Below, in pieces: positions 8,701-15,878 of a DNA stretch of 17,725 nt (position 1 is the stretch's first letter; each line of letters begins with the position of its first letter). The notes under the pieces were generated by a model. The model was not told the origin of the DNA and did not search any database. It saw only the letters and a program-made list of their open reading frames with translations. This stretch comes from JAKGBX01 sp965366835 (GTDB taxonomy: Bacteria; Pseudomonadota; Alphaproteobacteria; Rhodobacterales; Rhodobacteraceae): assembly GCA_965366835.1 (NCBI GenBank), contig CBDUGF010000075.1, positions 1 through 17,725 on the forward strand, written 5' to 3'. The position numbers and the translations under genes were made by a program.

Positions 8701-11700
8701 GCGCTCGGCCAGGGTGAGGCCGATGCCGCCGAACCCGCCGGTGATCAGGTAAACCCCCTGATCGCGCAGCGGTGCGCTCTGCTTGTCATCCGCCAGCGCC
8801 AGCGGGCGAAACCTCTGCTCATAGCGGCGCGCGCCGCGCAGGGCGGCAATCCGGTTGCCCGGCGCGGCGAACAGCTCTTCGAGCACCCGCCCGGTGAGCG
8901 CGCCAAGGTCGGGGCGCCTACCCTCGGGCAGCTGCAGATCGAGGGTCGCACAGGTCATCCCCGGCAATTCCTTGGGGATCACCCGCACCGGCCCGCGCAG
9001 GGTCAGCTTCTCGGGATAGGCCAGCGCCTCGCCCTTGACCTGCGCCGCGCCGGTGGTCATCACGTCGAGATGCACACCGGGCCAATCCGCTTCGGCCATC
9101 GCCTGGGCGAGGAACATCAGCGCGTAGAATCCCTGCTCCTGATTGCGGTGAAAGAACGACGATCCGGGGCGATGCTCCTCGCCTTTCGTCACCAGCCAGA
9201 AATGCGCTATTTTCGTGGGATACCAACTCTTTGCGCTTAAATCTTCGACCAGAAGATCATAGCCTTCGCGACCACGCTCGGGCGACAGCACATAACCGCC
9301 CTCGGCATCGCGGCCAAACGCATCACCGGCGCGCACGCTCACCACATCCTGCCCGGCCTGACGCAGCCGCTGCTCCACGCTGCGGCCAAGCCCGGTCTCA
9401 TCGACGAACACCAGCCAACGCTCTTTCGGCGCGCTCTCCAGGGTCTCGATCTCGACATCGCAATCAGCCGCCACCGCTTTCCAATGCGGCACATATCCCC
9501 AGTCTTCCAGCGCCGCCTGGCGCACCAGGTGGCTCGGCCCCGGCGCTTCCCGGGCCTCTCCCGGCGCGATGAAATAGGGTTTGCGCTGGAACGCATAGGT
9601 CGGCAGCACCACCCGGTTGCGCCGCGCCTCACCCCAGATCTGGCGCCAGTCGAAATCACCGCCCATGGCCCAGATCCGGCCCAGCTGCGCGATGAAATAG
9701 GCATCATCCAGCACCGCCTCGTCGGGGTGGCGCAGCGCCGAGATCACCTGTCCGCGCGCCACGTCCGCATGTTGCGCCGCCAGCGAGCCGAGCGCCTTTC
9801 CCGGCCCCATTTCGACATAGATCCGCGACCGCTCCGCGCTCAGATGGTCGATGCACTCGGCAAACAGCACGGTTCCGCGCAGGTGGCGCACCCAATAATC
9901 CGGATCGGTCGCTTCGGCCTCGGTCAGCGGTTGCCCGGTGCGGTTCGACACGATCGGAATCACCGGCGCCTTCAGCTCGATGCCGCGCAGGAAATCGCCG
10001 AACCGGCCGAGGATCGGCTCCAGCATCCGGCTATGCGCCGCGATGTCGATCGCGATCCGCTGGCAATCGACATCCGCAGCTTCGAGCCGCGCCTGCAAGT
10101 CCTCCAGCGCCGCACGCGGGCCAGAGGCCACGCTCAGCCCGTGGGCATTCACGGCAGCGAGATCAAGCTCCTCGCCGAGCCATTCGCGCAGCTCCTGCGC
10201 GGGCAGCGAAACCGACAGCATCCCGCCTTGCGGCACCGTGTCGAACAGCGTGCCGCGCAGATGCACCAAAGTAATGCAATCCTCGAACGACATCACCCCG
10301 GCCAGGCAGGCGGCTGTATTCTCGCCCATCGAATGGCCGACCAGCAGATCCGGCTTCACGCCCCAGCTGATCCACAGCTGCGCCAGCGCATACTCGACCA
10401 TCATGATCAGCGGCAATTGCACCGATGGCCGCTTCAGAGCCGCCTCGGCCGCCGCCTCTTCGCCCGGGTCCGGCAGCCAGAGCGCCTTCAGGTCATAGTC
10501 GAGCCGCGGCTGGAGCACGGCCAGGCCACGGTCCATCCATTCGGCGAAGACCGGCTCGGTTTCGTAAAGATCGCGCGCCATGCCGGCATATTGCGCGCCG
10601 CCGCCGGGGACCATGAACACCACATCCGGACCGTCGCCGACCACAGCATGTTCGAACACCCGGCGCGGATCGTTTTGCTCCAGGAGATCGGCGGCCTCCT
10701 GCGCGCTCCCGGCGACGACGACGCGGCGTTTCTCGAACGCGCGGCGCCCCTCTTTCAGGGTCCAGGCCACATCGGCCAGCGGATCGTCGCAGCCGCGCAG
10801 ATGCGCCGCCAATGCCTTGGCGTTGCCTTCCAGCGCCGCCTTGCTGCGCCCCGACACCACCAGCAATTGAAACGGCCAGTCACTGGCTTCGCTGGCTGCG
10901 CGCTCGGGCGCTTCCTCGAGCACCACATGCGCGTTGGTGCCGCCCACGCCCAGGGAATTGACCCCGGCGCGGCGCGGGCCTGCCCGGCGCTCCCACGGGG
11001 TCAGCCGATCGTTGACCATGAAGGGGGAATGCTCGAAATCAATCGTCGGGTTGGGGGTCTCATAGCCCAGGCTCGGCGGCATTTCCCTGTGCTCCAGCGC
11101 CAGCGCGGCCTTGATCAGGCTGGCCACACCGGCGGCGGTATCGAGATGGCCGATATTGGTCTTCACACTGCCGATGCGGCAGAATCCGGTCGCATCGGTC
11201 GTCTTGCGAAACGCCTCGCTCAGCGCGGCGACCTCGATCGGATCGCCGAGATAGGTGCCGGTGCCGTGGCACTCGACGTAATCGATGCTGTCGGCAGAGA
11301 CGCCTGCGATTACCTGGGCCTCGGCAATCGCCGCCGCCTGGCCATCGACGCTCGGGGCCAGATAGCCGGCCTTGGCCGCGCCATCATTATTGACCGCCGA
11401 CCCCTTGATCACGGCCCAGACATGATCGCCATCCCTGAGCGCATCCTCGAGCCGCCGCAACACGACGCAGCCCGCTCCCGATCCGAACACGGTGCCTTCG
11501 GCGCGGGCATCGAAGGCGTGGCAATGGCCGTCGGGCGACAGGATCTCGCCCTGCTTGAACACATAGCCATGGCCCTGCGGCAGTTCGATCGTCACCCCCC
11601 CGGCCAGGGCCATGTCGCATTCGCCGTTGAGCAGCGCCTGGGCGGCATAGTGGGTCGCCACCAGCGAGGTGGAACAGGCTGTCTGCAGCGAAATCGAAGG

Positions 11701-12231
11701 GCCTTTCAGATCGAACACATGGCTCACCCGGGTGGCCATGAAATCCTTGTCATTGCCGGTGTGGCGCAACAGGAACATGCCGGTATCGGCCACCAGACCG
11801 GGATTGGAGCAGATGTTGAAATAGAAATAGCTGCCCATGCCGCAGCCCGCGAACACGCCAATCGGGCCTGTCGTGTTCTCCGGTACATGGCCGGCGTTTT
11901 CCAGCGCCTCCCAGGCGACTTCGAGGAAATGCCGGTGCTGCGGGTCGAGAATGGCGCTTTCCTTGGGGCTGAACCCGAAAAACTCGCCATCGAACATCTC
12001 GAACCCGTCCAGCGGGGCGGCAAAGGGAACATAATCCGGCCGTGCGATCATTGCCTCGGGCACTCCGGCGGCGCGCAGCTCTTCCTCGCTCATCCGGCGG
12101 ATCGATTCCACCCCGCCGCGCAGATTCTCCCAGTATTGCGCAACCGATGACGCCCCCGGCAGGTGCGCCGCCATCCCAATGATCGCAATATCATTATCGC
12201 CGTGGCCTGCGGGGTCACCGGGATGGTTCAT
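5800..12231 (-). CDS. Type I polyketide synthase, KS-AT-KR-DH-ACP-TE
   Basis: The product has 2143 aa. The KS (about 13-440) has C186 in TACSTS, H322 in ECHGTGT and H362 in NIGHLD, the full catalytic triad. The AT (about 535-885) has S634 in GHSMGEN; the specificity-loop motif reads IAAHS instead of HAFH (malonyl) or YASH (methylmalonyl), so malonyl is likely but not certain. A KR structural half (about 905-1150) precedes the KR Rossmann domain with GGFGGIG at 1165, K1287, S1311, Y1324 and N1328. A DH-like hotdog domain follows the KR (about 1381-1665), with H1409 and D1578. The ACP has S1791 in LGGHSL. The TE (about 1850-2120) has S1939 in GFSGGG, D1966 and H2099. There is no ER. KR before DH is not the usual modular order. 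The start ATG has only a weak GAG seven bases upstream. The first gene of the operon, it should extend a chain, form an alkene and release a free acid or lactone. Confidence 0.95.
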   Translation of the reverse strand: MNHPGDPAGHGDNDIAIIGMAAHLPGASSVAQYWENLRGGVESIRRMSEEELRAAGVPEAMIARPDYVPFAAPLDGFEMFDGEFFGFSPKESAILDPQHRHFLEVAWEALENAGHVPENTTGPIGVFAGCGMGSYFYFNICSNPGLVADTGMFLLRHTGNDKDFMATRVSHVFDLKGPSISLQTACSTSLVATHYAAQALLNGECDMALAGGVTIELPQGHGYVFKQGEILSPDGHCHAFDARAEGTVFGSGAGCVVLRRLEDALRDGDHVWAVIKGSAVNNDGAAKAGYLAPSVDGQAAAIAEAQVIAGVSADSIDYVECHGTGTYLGDPIEVAALSEAFRKTTDATGFCRIGSVKTNIGHLDTAAGVASLIKAALALEHREMPPSLGYETPNPTIDFEHSPFMVNDRLTPWERRAGPRRAGVNSLGVGGTNAHVVLEEAPERAASEASDWPFQLLVVSGRSKAALEGNAKALAAHLRGCDDPLADVAWTLKEGRRAFEKRRVVVAGSAQEAADLLEQNDPRRVFEHAVVGDGPDVVFMVPGGGAQYAGMARDLYETEPVFAEWMDRGLAVLQPRLDYDLKALWLPDPGEEAAAEAALKRPSVQLPLIMMVEYALAQLWISWGVKPDLLVGHSMGENTAACLAGVMSFEDCITLVHLRGTLFDTVPQGGMLSVSLPAQELREWLGEELDLAAVNAHGLSVASGPRAALEDLQARLEAADVDCQRIAIDIAAHSRMLEPILGRFGDFLRGIELKAPVIPIVSNRTGQPLTEAEATDPDYWVRHLRGTVLFAECIDHLSAERSRIYVEMGPGKALGSLAAQHADVARGQVISALRHPDEAVLDDAYFIAQLGRIWAMGGDFDWRQIWGEARRNRVVLPTYAFQRKPYFIAPGEAREAPGPSHLVRQAALEDWGYVPHWKAVAADCDVEIETLESAPKERWLVFVDETGLGRSVEQRLRQAGQDVVSVRAGDAFGRDAEGGYVLSPERGREGYDLLVEDLSAKSWYPTKIAHFWLVTKGEEHRPGSSFFHRNQEQGFYALMFLAQAMAEADWPGVHLDVMTTGAAQVKGEALAYPEKLTLRGPVRVIPKELPGMTCATLDLQLPEGRRPDLGALTGRVLEELFAAPGNRIAALRGARRYEQRFRPLALADDKQSAPLRDQGVYLITGGFGGIGLTLAERLIRDHKARVVLMARTTLPPRADWAAWVHRHGSHDATSRRIAAVERLEALGGQVMVAAADVSNVEEMRGAVEQVQMRFGPINGVIHGAGVIADEPLMSKSPATVEDVFTPKIHGVQVLDELFDDGDLDFLVLFSSSSTVTGPAGQIDYVAANEYLNGYAMARAGGKTRVLALNWGIWAEVGMAAEALGLRQAEPDQSETPVTQPLLGVASFDHDGNRVFRRKLGTADWIVGEHRTSENAALMPGTGYLEIAAQALEAQGETGEFEIRDLYFLRPFDVSDQSPREMLVTLARNDLGYDLNVQGAREVDGRRGYESNAQAVLSLLPLGAPGQLDLASLEARCDRVEAAPAGRSLRSPQEAHLNFGAHWRVLRRRALGKGEGIAHLRLADGLAEPGYRLHPGLMDLATGWAMELIEGYETGHLWVPVSYGSVRVYRALPPEVVSWVRNAGENHARAGAASFDVTICDPEGNVCVEVHNFSIRRMATGVALIAAPKASELSFPEAQADRPLSPAEERLRHNLSQGIRPDEGAEAFTRALATGRSQVVISSLSLADLVLQAEEKGATEVQGQTFQRPDLENEFVPPEGAIEEKLAHFWGGLLGVEQIGAQDNFFDLGGHSLIAVRLFAMVKKEWAVDFPISVLFEAPTIRECAKMIAAEGVSENSSGKAAGGKPKPAERRFTHLVPMHQGEGGPLRPFFLVAGMFGNVLNLRHLAHLLGVNRPFFGLQAKGLLGEDEPHRSIPEAARDYLKEMRLVQPRGPYMLGGFSGGGIIAYEIAQQLKAAGEEVAILVMLDTPLPQRRPLTRRDRMAIQWQELKAGGIRYPFEWAARRLAWELGKRRRSEPQAVESAGVSFHNTAIEQAFLEAVAGYELRTWDGPLALFRPPLQGKWQVAPGRWVSSERAYVTSDNDWTPVAPLIEVVEVPGDHDSMVLEPNVRVLAARMKRCIEDAENPGARAARVAALRVPAKAAG

Positions 12232-12255
12232 TTTGAAACTCGTTTACGTTGGCAA

Positions 12256-12331
12256 GCAGATAAAAGGAATTGTTCGCTACAAATAAGGTGATTTTAGGGC
12301 GAAATCGCAAGTTTTCATCAATTTTATCTGC
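12256..12331. promoter_or_regulatory. Inverted repeat pair in the AT-rich leader of the PKS operon
   Basis: GCAGATAAAA at 12256-12265 and its exact reverse complement TTTTATCTGC at 12322-12331 are separated by 56 bases, within about 100 bases upstream of the PKS start. The surrounding 12240-12360 stretch is clearly richer in A and T than its neighbours, as expected of a promoter region. On the minus strand an A7 tract lies further upstream (12354-12360). I could not identify a convincing -35/-10 pair: TTGCGA with CTTATT at 17 bases is only a weak match. A pair of regulator sites is inferred from the symmetry. Confidence 0.45.
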
Positions 12332-12493
12332 CTAAGGCCAGCGAGGAACCGCCTTTTTTTCGCCACACTGGTGCTGATCCGGTGGTGTGCGGCAGCGCTT
12401 TGCGCCTCAAGCTTCCGGCAATCTGGGCCGCAGCGAAGGGCAGACCGGGGCCGGCATCCTGACGCCTGGCGAGCGCGCCCGGACACCCTCTCG

Positions 12494-12742
12494 TCAATCG
12501 TGATCGCAGCTGTGCTCTTCATCGCCGGGGACCGGATCATAGCCGGTCCCTCCCCAGGGATTGCAACGCAGGATCCGGCGCGCCGCCAGCCAGCCGCCCT
12601 TCACGCCGCCATGCCTTTGCAGCGCCTCCAGGGCGTAGGCTGAACAGGTCGGGGCATAACGGCAATTGTGACCGACCCAGGGGCTGAATACCAGGCGGTA
12701 GGCGCGGATCGGCAAGGCCAGGATATGGGCCAGAAGGGTCAT
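12494..12742 (-). CDS. yidD: Membrane protein insertion efficiency factor YidD
   Basis: This small protein (82 aa from the chosen start) helps YidC-dependent insertion of inner membrane proteins. The family core is plain: an N-terminal amphipathic stretch (LPIRAYRLVFSPWVG), NCRYAPTCSAYALEAL with its two cysteines, GGWLAARRILRCNPW and GGTGYDPVP near the end. The start ATG (12740-12742) overlaps the rnpA stop (12739-12741) as ATGA. A longer reading from an upstream codon would add 13 residues inside rnpA and is not needed. The usual downstream partner yidC is absent here; the PKS operon begins 262 bases later. The short C-terminal tail after the family core is acidic and His-containing. Confidence 0.95.
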   Translation of the reverse strand: MTLLAHILALPIRAYRLVFSPWVGHNCRYAPTCSAYALEALQRHGGVKGGWLAARRILRCNPWGGTGYDPVPGDEEHSCDHD

Positions 12743-13083
12743 GTGTCGTGCAATTTGTTCAGGGCCTGGAGCAGATCGCACCGGAGCGCTTCAAACGGGC
12801 GCTCCGCGGTTACATCCGCGCGCCCGATCAGCACGTAATCCCAACCGGGGCGGCCATGCGCGGGCAGAACCAGACGGGCAACTTCGCGCAGGCGGCGTTT
12901 GGCGCGGTTGCGCGCGACCGCATTGCCGACCTTTTTCGAACAGGTGAAGCCGACACGGGTTGCGGGATTGTCATCGCCGCGCGCGCGGGCCTGAACCATC
13001 ATGCTCGCGCTCGCCGCCTTGTTCGCGCGCGCACAGGCCAGGAAATCCGCCCGGGTCTTGAGGATTTCAAGCGTGTTGGTCAT
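12739..13083 (-). CDS. rnpA: Ribonuclease P protein component
   Basis: This is the protein subunit of RNase P, which binds the 5' leader of precursor tRNAs and supports cleavage by the catalytic RNA. The 114-aa length is normal. The diagnostic RNR signature is seen as GFTCSKKVGNAVARNRAKRRLREVAR at residues 46 to 70, given here in two parts: GFTCSKKVGNAVARNR and AKRRLREVAR. The N-terminal LKTRADFLA is also typical. It lies between rpmH and yidD, the conserved bacterial order. The gap from rpmH is 146 bases and contains a hairpin; the overlap with yidD is 4 bases. Confidence 0.97.
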   Translation of the reverse strand: MTNTLEILKTRADFLACARANKAASASMMVQARARGDDNPATRVGFTCSKKVGNAVARNRAKRRLREVARLVLPAHGRPGWDYVLIGRADVTAERPFEALRCDLLQALNKLHDT

Positions 13084-13142
13084 GCCGATTTCGGCTCCGA
13101 CGGGTCCGGCGTCGGGCGGTTCGCGCCCGCTGGTAAACAGCC

Positions 13143-13174
13143 AAAAACCGCCCGGAGCGCGGCCCTGGCGGTTT
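13143..13174 (-). terminator. Hairpin with T-run between rpmH and rnpA
   Basis: Read on the minus strand, AAACCGCC (13174-13167) and GGCGGTTT (13152-13145) form a perfect 8-base stem around a 14-base loop that can pair further (GGG with TCC), followed by two more T. This resembles an intrinsic terminator or attenuator that would lower rnpA expression relative to rpmH. On the plus strand the stem is followed by only a short T-run. Confidence 0.6.
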
Positions 13175-13229
13175 CATTCGACGTTCCAGCATTGCTCATC
13201 TGCACCGGACAGGCCGGCAGGCAGGGTGC

Positions 13230-13364
13230 TTATGCACTCAGCGACTTGCGGCCGCGCGCGCGGCGCGCATTGAGAATCTTGCGGCCGGCCTTTGTGGCCA
13301 TGCGGGCGCGAAAACCGTGGCGGCGCTTGCGAACCAGGTTCGAGGGCTGAAAGGTGCGTTTCAT
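13230..13364 (-). CDS. rpmH: 50S ribosomal protein L34
   Basis: This 44-residue protein of the large ribosomal subunit begins [18 protein letters not shown] and ends GRKSLSA before TAA. The L34 signature ([20 protein letters not shown], then [16 protein letters not shown]) is complete. The start ATG at 13362-13364 has GGAG/GGAGCG upstream, and a strong promoter lies about 70-100 bases upstream. The sequence is as expected for Rhodobacterales and is one reason for the taxonomic suggestion. Confidence 0.98.
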
Positions 13365-13432
13365 CGCTCCATCTCCGTTTTGTCAGGCCAGGCGCGGAAT
13401 CGCGGATGGCCCGGGAATACTCTGAAGCCCGG

Positions 13433-13461
13433 TCTATAGGCAGGTGCTGCACCCCTGTCAA
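13433..13461 (-). promoter_or_regulatory. Sigma-70-type promoter of rpmH
   Basis: On the minus strand TTGACA (13461-13456) is followed after exactly 17 bases by TATAGA (13438-13433). This is a near-perfect housekeeping promoter and fits strong expression of a ribosomal protein gene. The spacer contains the short palindrome GGTGCTGCACC (13443-13453 on the plus strand). The transcript would begin near 13426, giving a leader of about 60 bases. Confidence 0.85.
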
Positions 13462-13482
13462 ACAAGATAGGCGCGGTTTTGC

Positions 13483-13514
13483 AACATTTGCCGCGACAAA
13501 CCCGCCGAAATGTT
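13483..13514. repeat. 7-base inverted repeat in the rpmH / TVP38 divergent intergenic region
   Basis: AACATTT (13483-13489) and AAATGTT (13508-13514) are exact reverse complements separated by 18 bases. They lie upstream of the rpmH -35 element and about 130 bases before the TVP38-family start. This could be an operator, but a repeat this short could be chance. Confidence 0.3.
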
Positions 13515-13646
13515 ACGAAGTCCGCCATCCGGGCCGAAATCCTCACGAAAACCCCATCAAGCCATCAAGCGGGCGTGATAGGGCTGGGTTCGGGGCAGCG
13601 CGACACGTATTTTCATGTCACACCGCAGGGAAAGGCCCAATCCGAG

Positions 13647-14390
13647 ATGCGCGACATGACCGACCCCGACCAGCGACACCAGAACGCCCCCTTGATGCGG
13701 GCGCTGCCGCTGATCGCAATCGCTGTTGTCGCAGCGGTGGGCGCCTTCACATTGCGCGATTATCTGAGCTTCGAGGCCCTGCGCGACAATCGCGAAGCCC
13801 TGATCGCGTTTCGCGATCTGCATTACTGGCCCACCGTGGCCGGGTTCATCGCCGCCTATGTGGTGATCGTGGCGTTCTCGCTGCCGGGCGCGACGGTGGC
13901 AACGCTGGCGGGCGGCTTTCTCTTTGCAAGCTTTCCCGGCACGCTGTTCAACGTCTCTGCCGCGACCGCCGGGGCGACGCTGATCTTTCTGGCCGCGCGC
14001 TGGGGCCTGGGCGAAAGGCTGGGCAGGAGGCTCGAAGACAGCAAAGGCACGGTGAAGAAGATCAAGGACGGGCTCGACGACAACCAGTGGTCAATGCTGT
14101 TCCTGATCCGGCTGGTGCCGGCGGTGCCGTTTTTCGTGGCCAACCTGGTGCCGGCATTTCTGGAGGTGCCGCTGCGCCGGTTCGTGATTTCGACCTTTTT
14201 CGGCATCATCCCCGGCGCGCTGGTCTACACTTCGGTCGGCGCCGGCCTGGGCGAGGTATTCGCGCGCGGCGAGACTCCCAACCTCTCGATCATCTTCGAG
14301 CCGCACATCCTGTTGCCGATCCTCGGGCTTTCGGCGCTGGCCGCGCTGCCGATCATCCTCAAGGCGCTGCGCGGGGGCAAAACCCTGTGA
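13647..14390 (+). CDS. TVP38/TMEM64 (VTT/DedA-related) family membrane protein
   Basis: This polytopic inner membrane protein has 247 aa. Hydrophobic segments are visible at about 20-33, 64-80, 84-118, 150-170, 180-203 and 219-238. The family features are the FSLPGATVATLAGGFLF stretch (77-93) followed by a G/A-rich helix ending LAARWG, and later IRLVPAVPFFVANLVPAF (154-171) with FFGIIPGALVYTSVG. Bacterial members are poorly characterised; some DedA-superfamily relatives act in membrane lipid movement or integrity. The frame is open 56 codons further upstream, but that part has no family-like sequence. I chose ATG 13647; the ATG at 13656 is an equal alternative. It probably forms an operon with the flavoprotein 55 bases downstream, a pairing also seen as gene fusions in other bacteria. 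Confidence 0.9.
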   Translation: MRDMTDPDQRHQNAPLMRALPLIAIAVVAAVGAFTLRDYLSFEALRDNREALIAFRDLHYWPTVAGFIAAYVVIVAFSLPGATVATLAGGFLFASFPGTLFNVSAATAGATLIFLAARWGLGERLGRRLEDSKGTVKKIKDGLDDNQWSMLFLIRLVPAVPFFVANLVPAFLEVPLRRFVISTFFGIIPGALVYTSVGAGLGEVFARGETPNLSIIFEPHILLPILGLSALAALPIILKALRGGKTL

Positions 14391-14445
14391 TCTCTGCGCG
14401 CCAGACAGTTTGCGGCCCATGCCAGCGAAAAGGAACACCTGCAAG

Positions 14446-15864
14446 ATGAAAACCCTCAAGACCGATATCCTGGTGATCGGCGCCGGCTCGGGCGGATTGT
14501 CCGTGGCTGCGGGTGCGGCGCAGATGGGCGCCGATGTCGTCCTGCTGGAGGGCCACAGGATGGGCGGCGACTGCCTGAACTATGGCTGCGTGCCGTCAAA
14601 AGCCCTGCTCGCGGCGGCAAAAGCCGCCCATGGCCGCGAAGCGGGCGCGGAAATGGGGATCGCGCCGGCGACACCCGATATCGATTTTGCTGCGGTCAAG
14701 GATCATGTCGCCGGCGTGATCGCGACAATCGCGCCGCACGATTCGGTTGCCCGCTTCGAGGGGCTCGGCGTGCGCGTGATCGAGGAATTCGGCGCGTTTG
14801 TCGGCCCCGGCGAGGTCGAGGCCGGAGATACCAGGATAACGGCGCGCCGTATCGTGATCGCCACCGGCTCGTCGCCCTTCGTGCCGCCGATTCCGGGGCT
14901 CGACTCGGTTCCCTACGAGACCAACGAGACCATCTTCGAACTGCGCGAAAGGCCGCGGCATCTGCTGGTGATCGGCGGCGGGCCGATCGGCATGGAAATG
15001 GCGCAGGCGCATCGCCGGCTCGGCTGCGACGTGACCGTGATCGAAGGCATGAAGGCGCTGGGGCGCGACGATCCGGAAGCCGCCGCAGTTGTGCTCGACA
15101 GCCTGCGCAATGAGGGCATCGACATCGCCGAAGACGCCATGGCGGCGCAAATCCGCGGCACGGCCGGCGCGCTCGAGGTCGAATGCAGGGACGGGCGCAT
15201 ATTTTCAGGCTCGCACTTGCTGGTCGCGGTCGGGCGCAAGCCGAATCTCGACAGGCTGAACCTCGAACTGGCCGGGATCGAAACCACGAAAACCGGGATC
15301 AAGGTGGATGGCGCGCTGAAAACCAGCAACCGCCGGGTCTATGCCATCGGCGATGTGACCGGCGGCGCGCAATTCACCCATGTGGCCGGCTATCATGCCG
15401 GAATCGTCATCCGCTCGGCGCTGTTCGGCCTGCCCGCGAAAGCCCGCGAGGATCACGTCCCATACGCCACCTATACTTCGCCGGAGCTGGCCCAGATCGG
15501 CCTGACCGAAGCCGCGGCGCGCGCCGCACATCACGACAGGCTCGAGGTCGTCCGGTTTGACTATGCCGGCAATGACCGGGCGATTGCCGAGCGCAAGACC
15601 ACCGGCTTCATCAAGGTGATGATCGTCAGGGGCCGCCCGGTGGGGGCGACGATTGTCGGGCATCAGGCCGGCGAACATATCAATCTCTGGGCGCTGGTTC
15701 TGGCCAACAAGATGAAGATGAGCGCGGTTGCGGCGATGATATCGCCCTATCCGACCTACGCAGAGCTTTCAAAACGTGCCGCGGGCGCCTATTTCTCACC
15801 CAGACTGTTTGATAGTAAACTCGTGAAAGGGGTGGTCGGCCTGGTGCAGCGCTGGCTGCCCTGA
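14446..15864 (+). CDS. FAD-dependent pyridine nucleotide-disulfide oxidoreductase (mercuric reductase / dihydrolipoamide dehydrogenase-like)
   Basis: This two-dinucleotide-fold flavoprotein has 472 aa. It opens with the FAD motif GAGSGG (12-17) and then GGDCLNYGCVPSK, holding the redox pair C43 and C48. A second Rossmann motif (VIGGGPIGME) binds NAD(P)H, and AIGDVTGG contacts FAD. The C-terminal dimerisation motif usually reads HPTxxE with a catalytic His-Glu pair; here it is Y435-P-T-Y-A-E440, so His is replaced by Tyr. The substrate is therefore probably not lipoamide or glutathione. There is no N-terminal heavy-metal domain and no C-terminal Cys pair as in true MerA. The start ATG at 14446 has AGGA upstream; a TTG start at 14410 would add 12 residues. 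Its position directly after the TVP38 gene suggests a shared membrane-linked redox role, which is inference. Confidence 0.92.
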   Translation: MKTLKTDILVIGAGSGGLSVAAGAAQMGADVVLLEGHRMGGDCLNYGCVPSKALLAAAKAAHGREAGAEMGIAPATPDIDFAAVKDHVAGVIATIAPHDSVARFEGLGVRVIEEFGAFVGPGEVEAGDTRITARRIVIATGSSPFVPPIPGLDSVPYETNETIFELRERPRHLLVIGGGPIGMEMAQAHRRLGCDVTVIEGMKALGRDDPEAAAVVLDSLRNEGIDIAEDAMAAQIRGTAGALEVECRDGRIFSGSHLLVAVGRKPNLDRLNLELAGIETTKTGIKVDGALKTSNRRVYAIGDVTGGAQFTHVAGYHAGIVIRSALFGLPAKAREDHVPYATYTSPELAQIGLTEAAARAAHHDRLEVVRFDYAGNDRAIAERKTTGFIKVMIVRGRPVGATIVGHQAGEHINLWALVLANKMKMSAVAAMISPYPTYAELSKRAAGAYFSPRLFDSKLVKGVVGLVQRWLP

Positions 15865-15878
15865 AGCCAACGGAACGA

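Noticed and set aside
7282..9240. 652-codon plus-strand frame opposite the PKS KR and DH region
   Set aside because: Same reason: a shadow frame with no family signature.
9484..12150. 888-codon plus-strand frame opposite the PKS KS and AT region
   Set aside because: Shadow of the PKS; the composition is biased and it has no domain motifs, while the opposite strand has complete catalytic motifs.
12341..12360. Possible intrinsic terminator before the T7 run on the plus strand
   Set aside because: The stem is only about three base pairs (GGC/GCC) and there is no plus-strand gene upstream of it to terminate.
12277..12540. 87-codon minus-strand frame between yidD and the PKS
   Set aside because: It overlaps the end of yidD in another frame, crosses the AT-rich leader, and has no recognisable sequence.
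13292..14449. 385-codon plus-strand frame across rpmH and the TVP38 gene
   Set aside because: It runs antisense to rpmH and out of frame with the clear membrane protein; composition is typical of a shadow.
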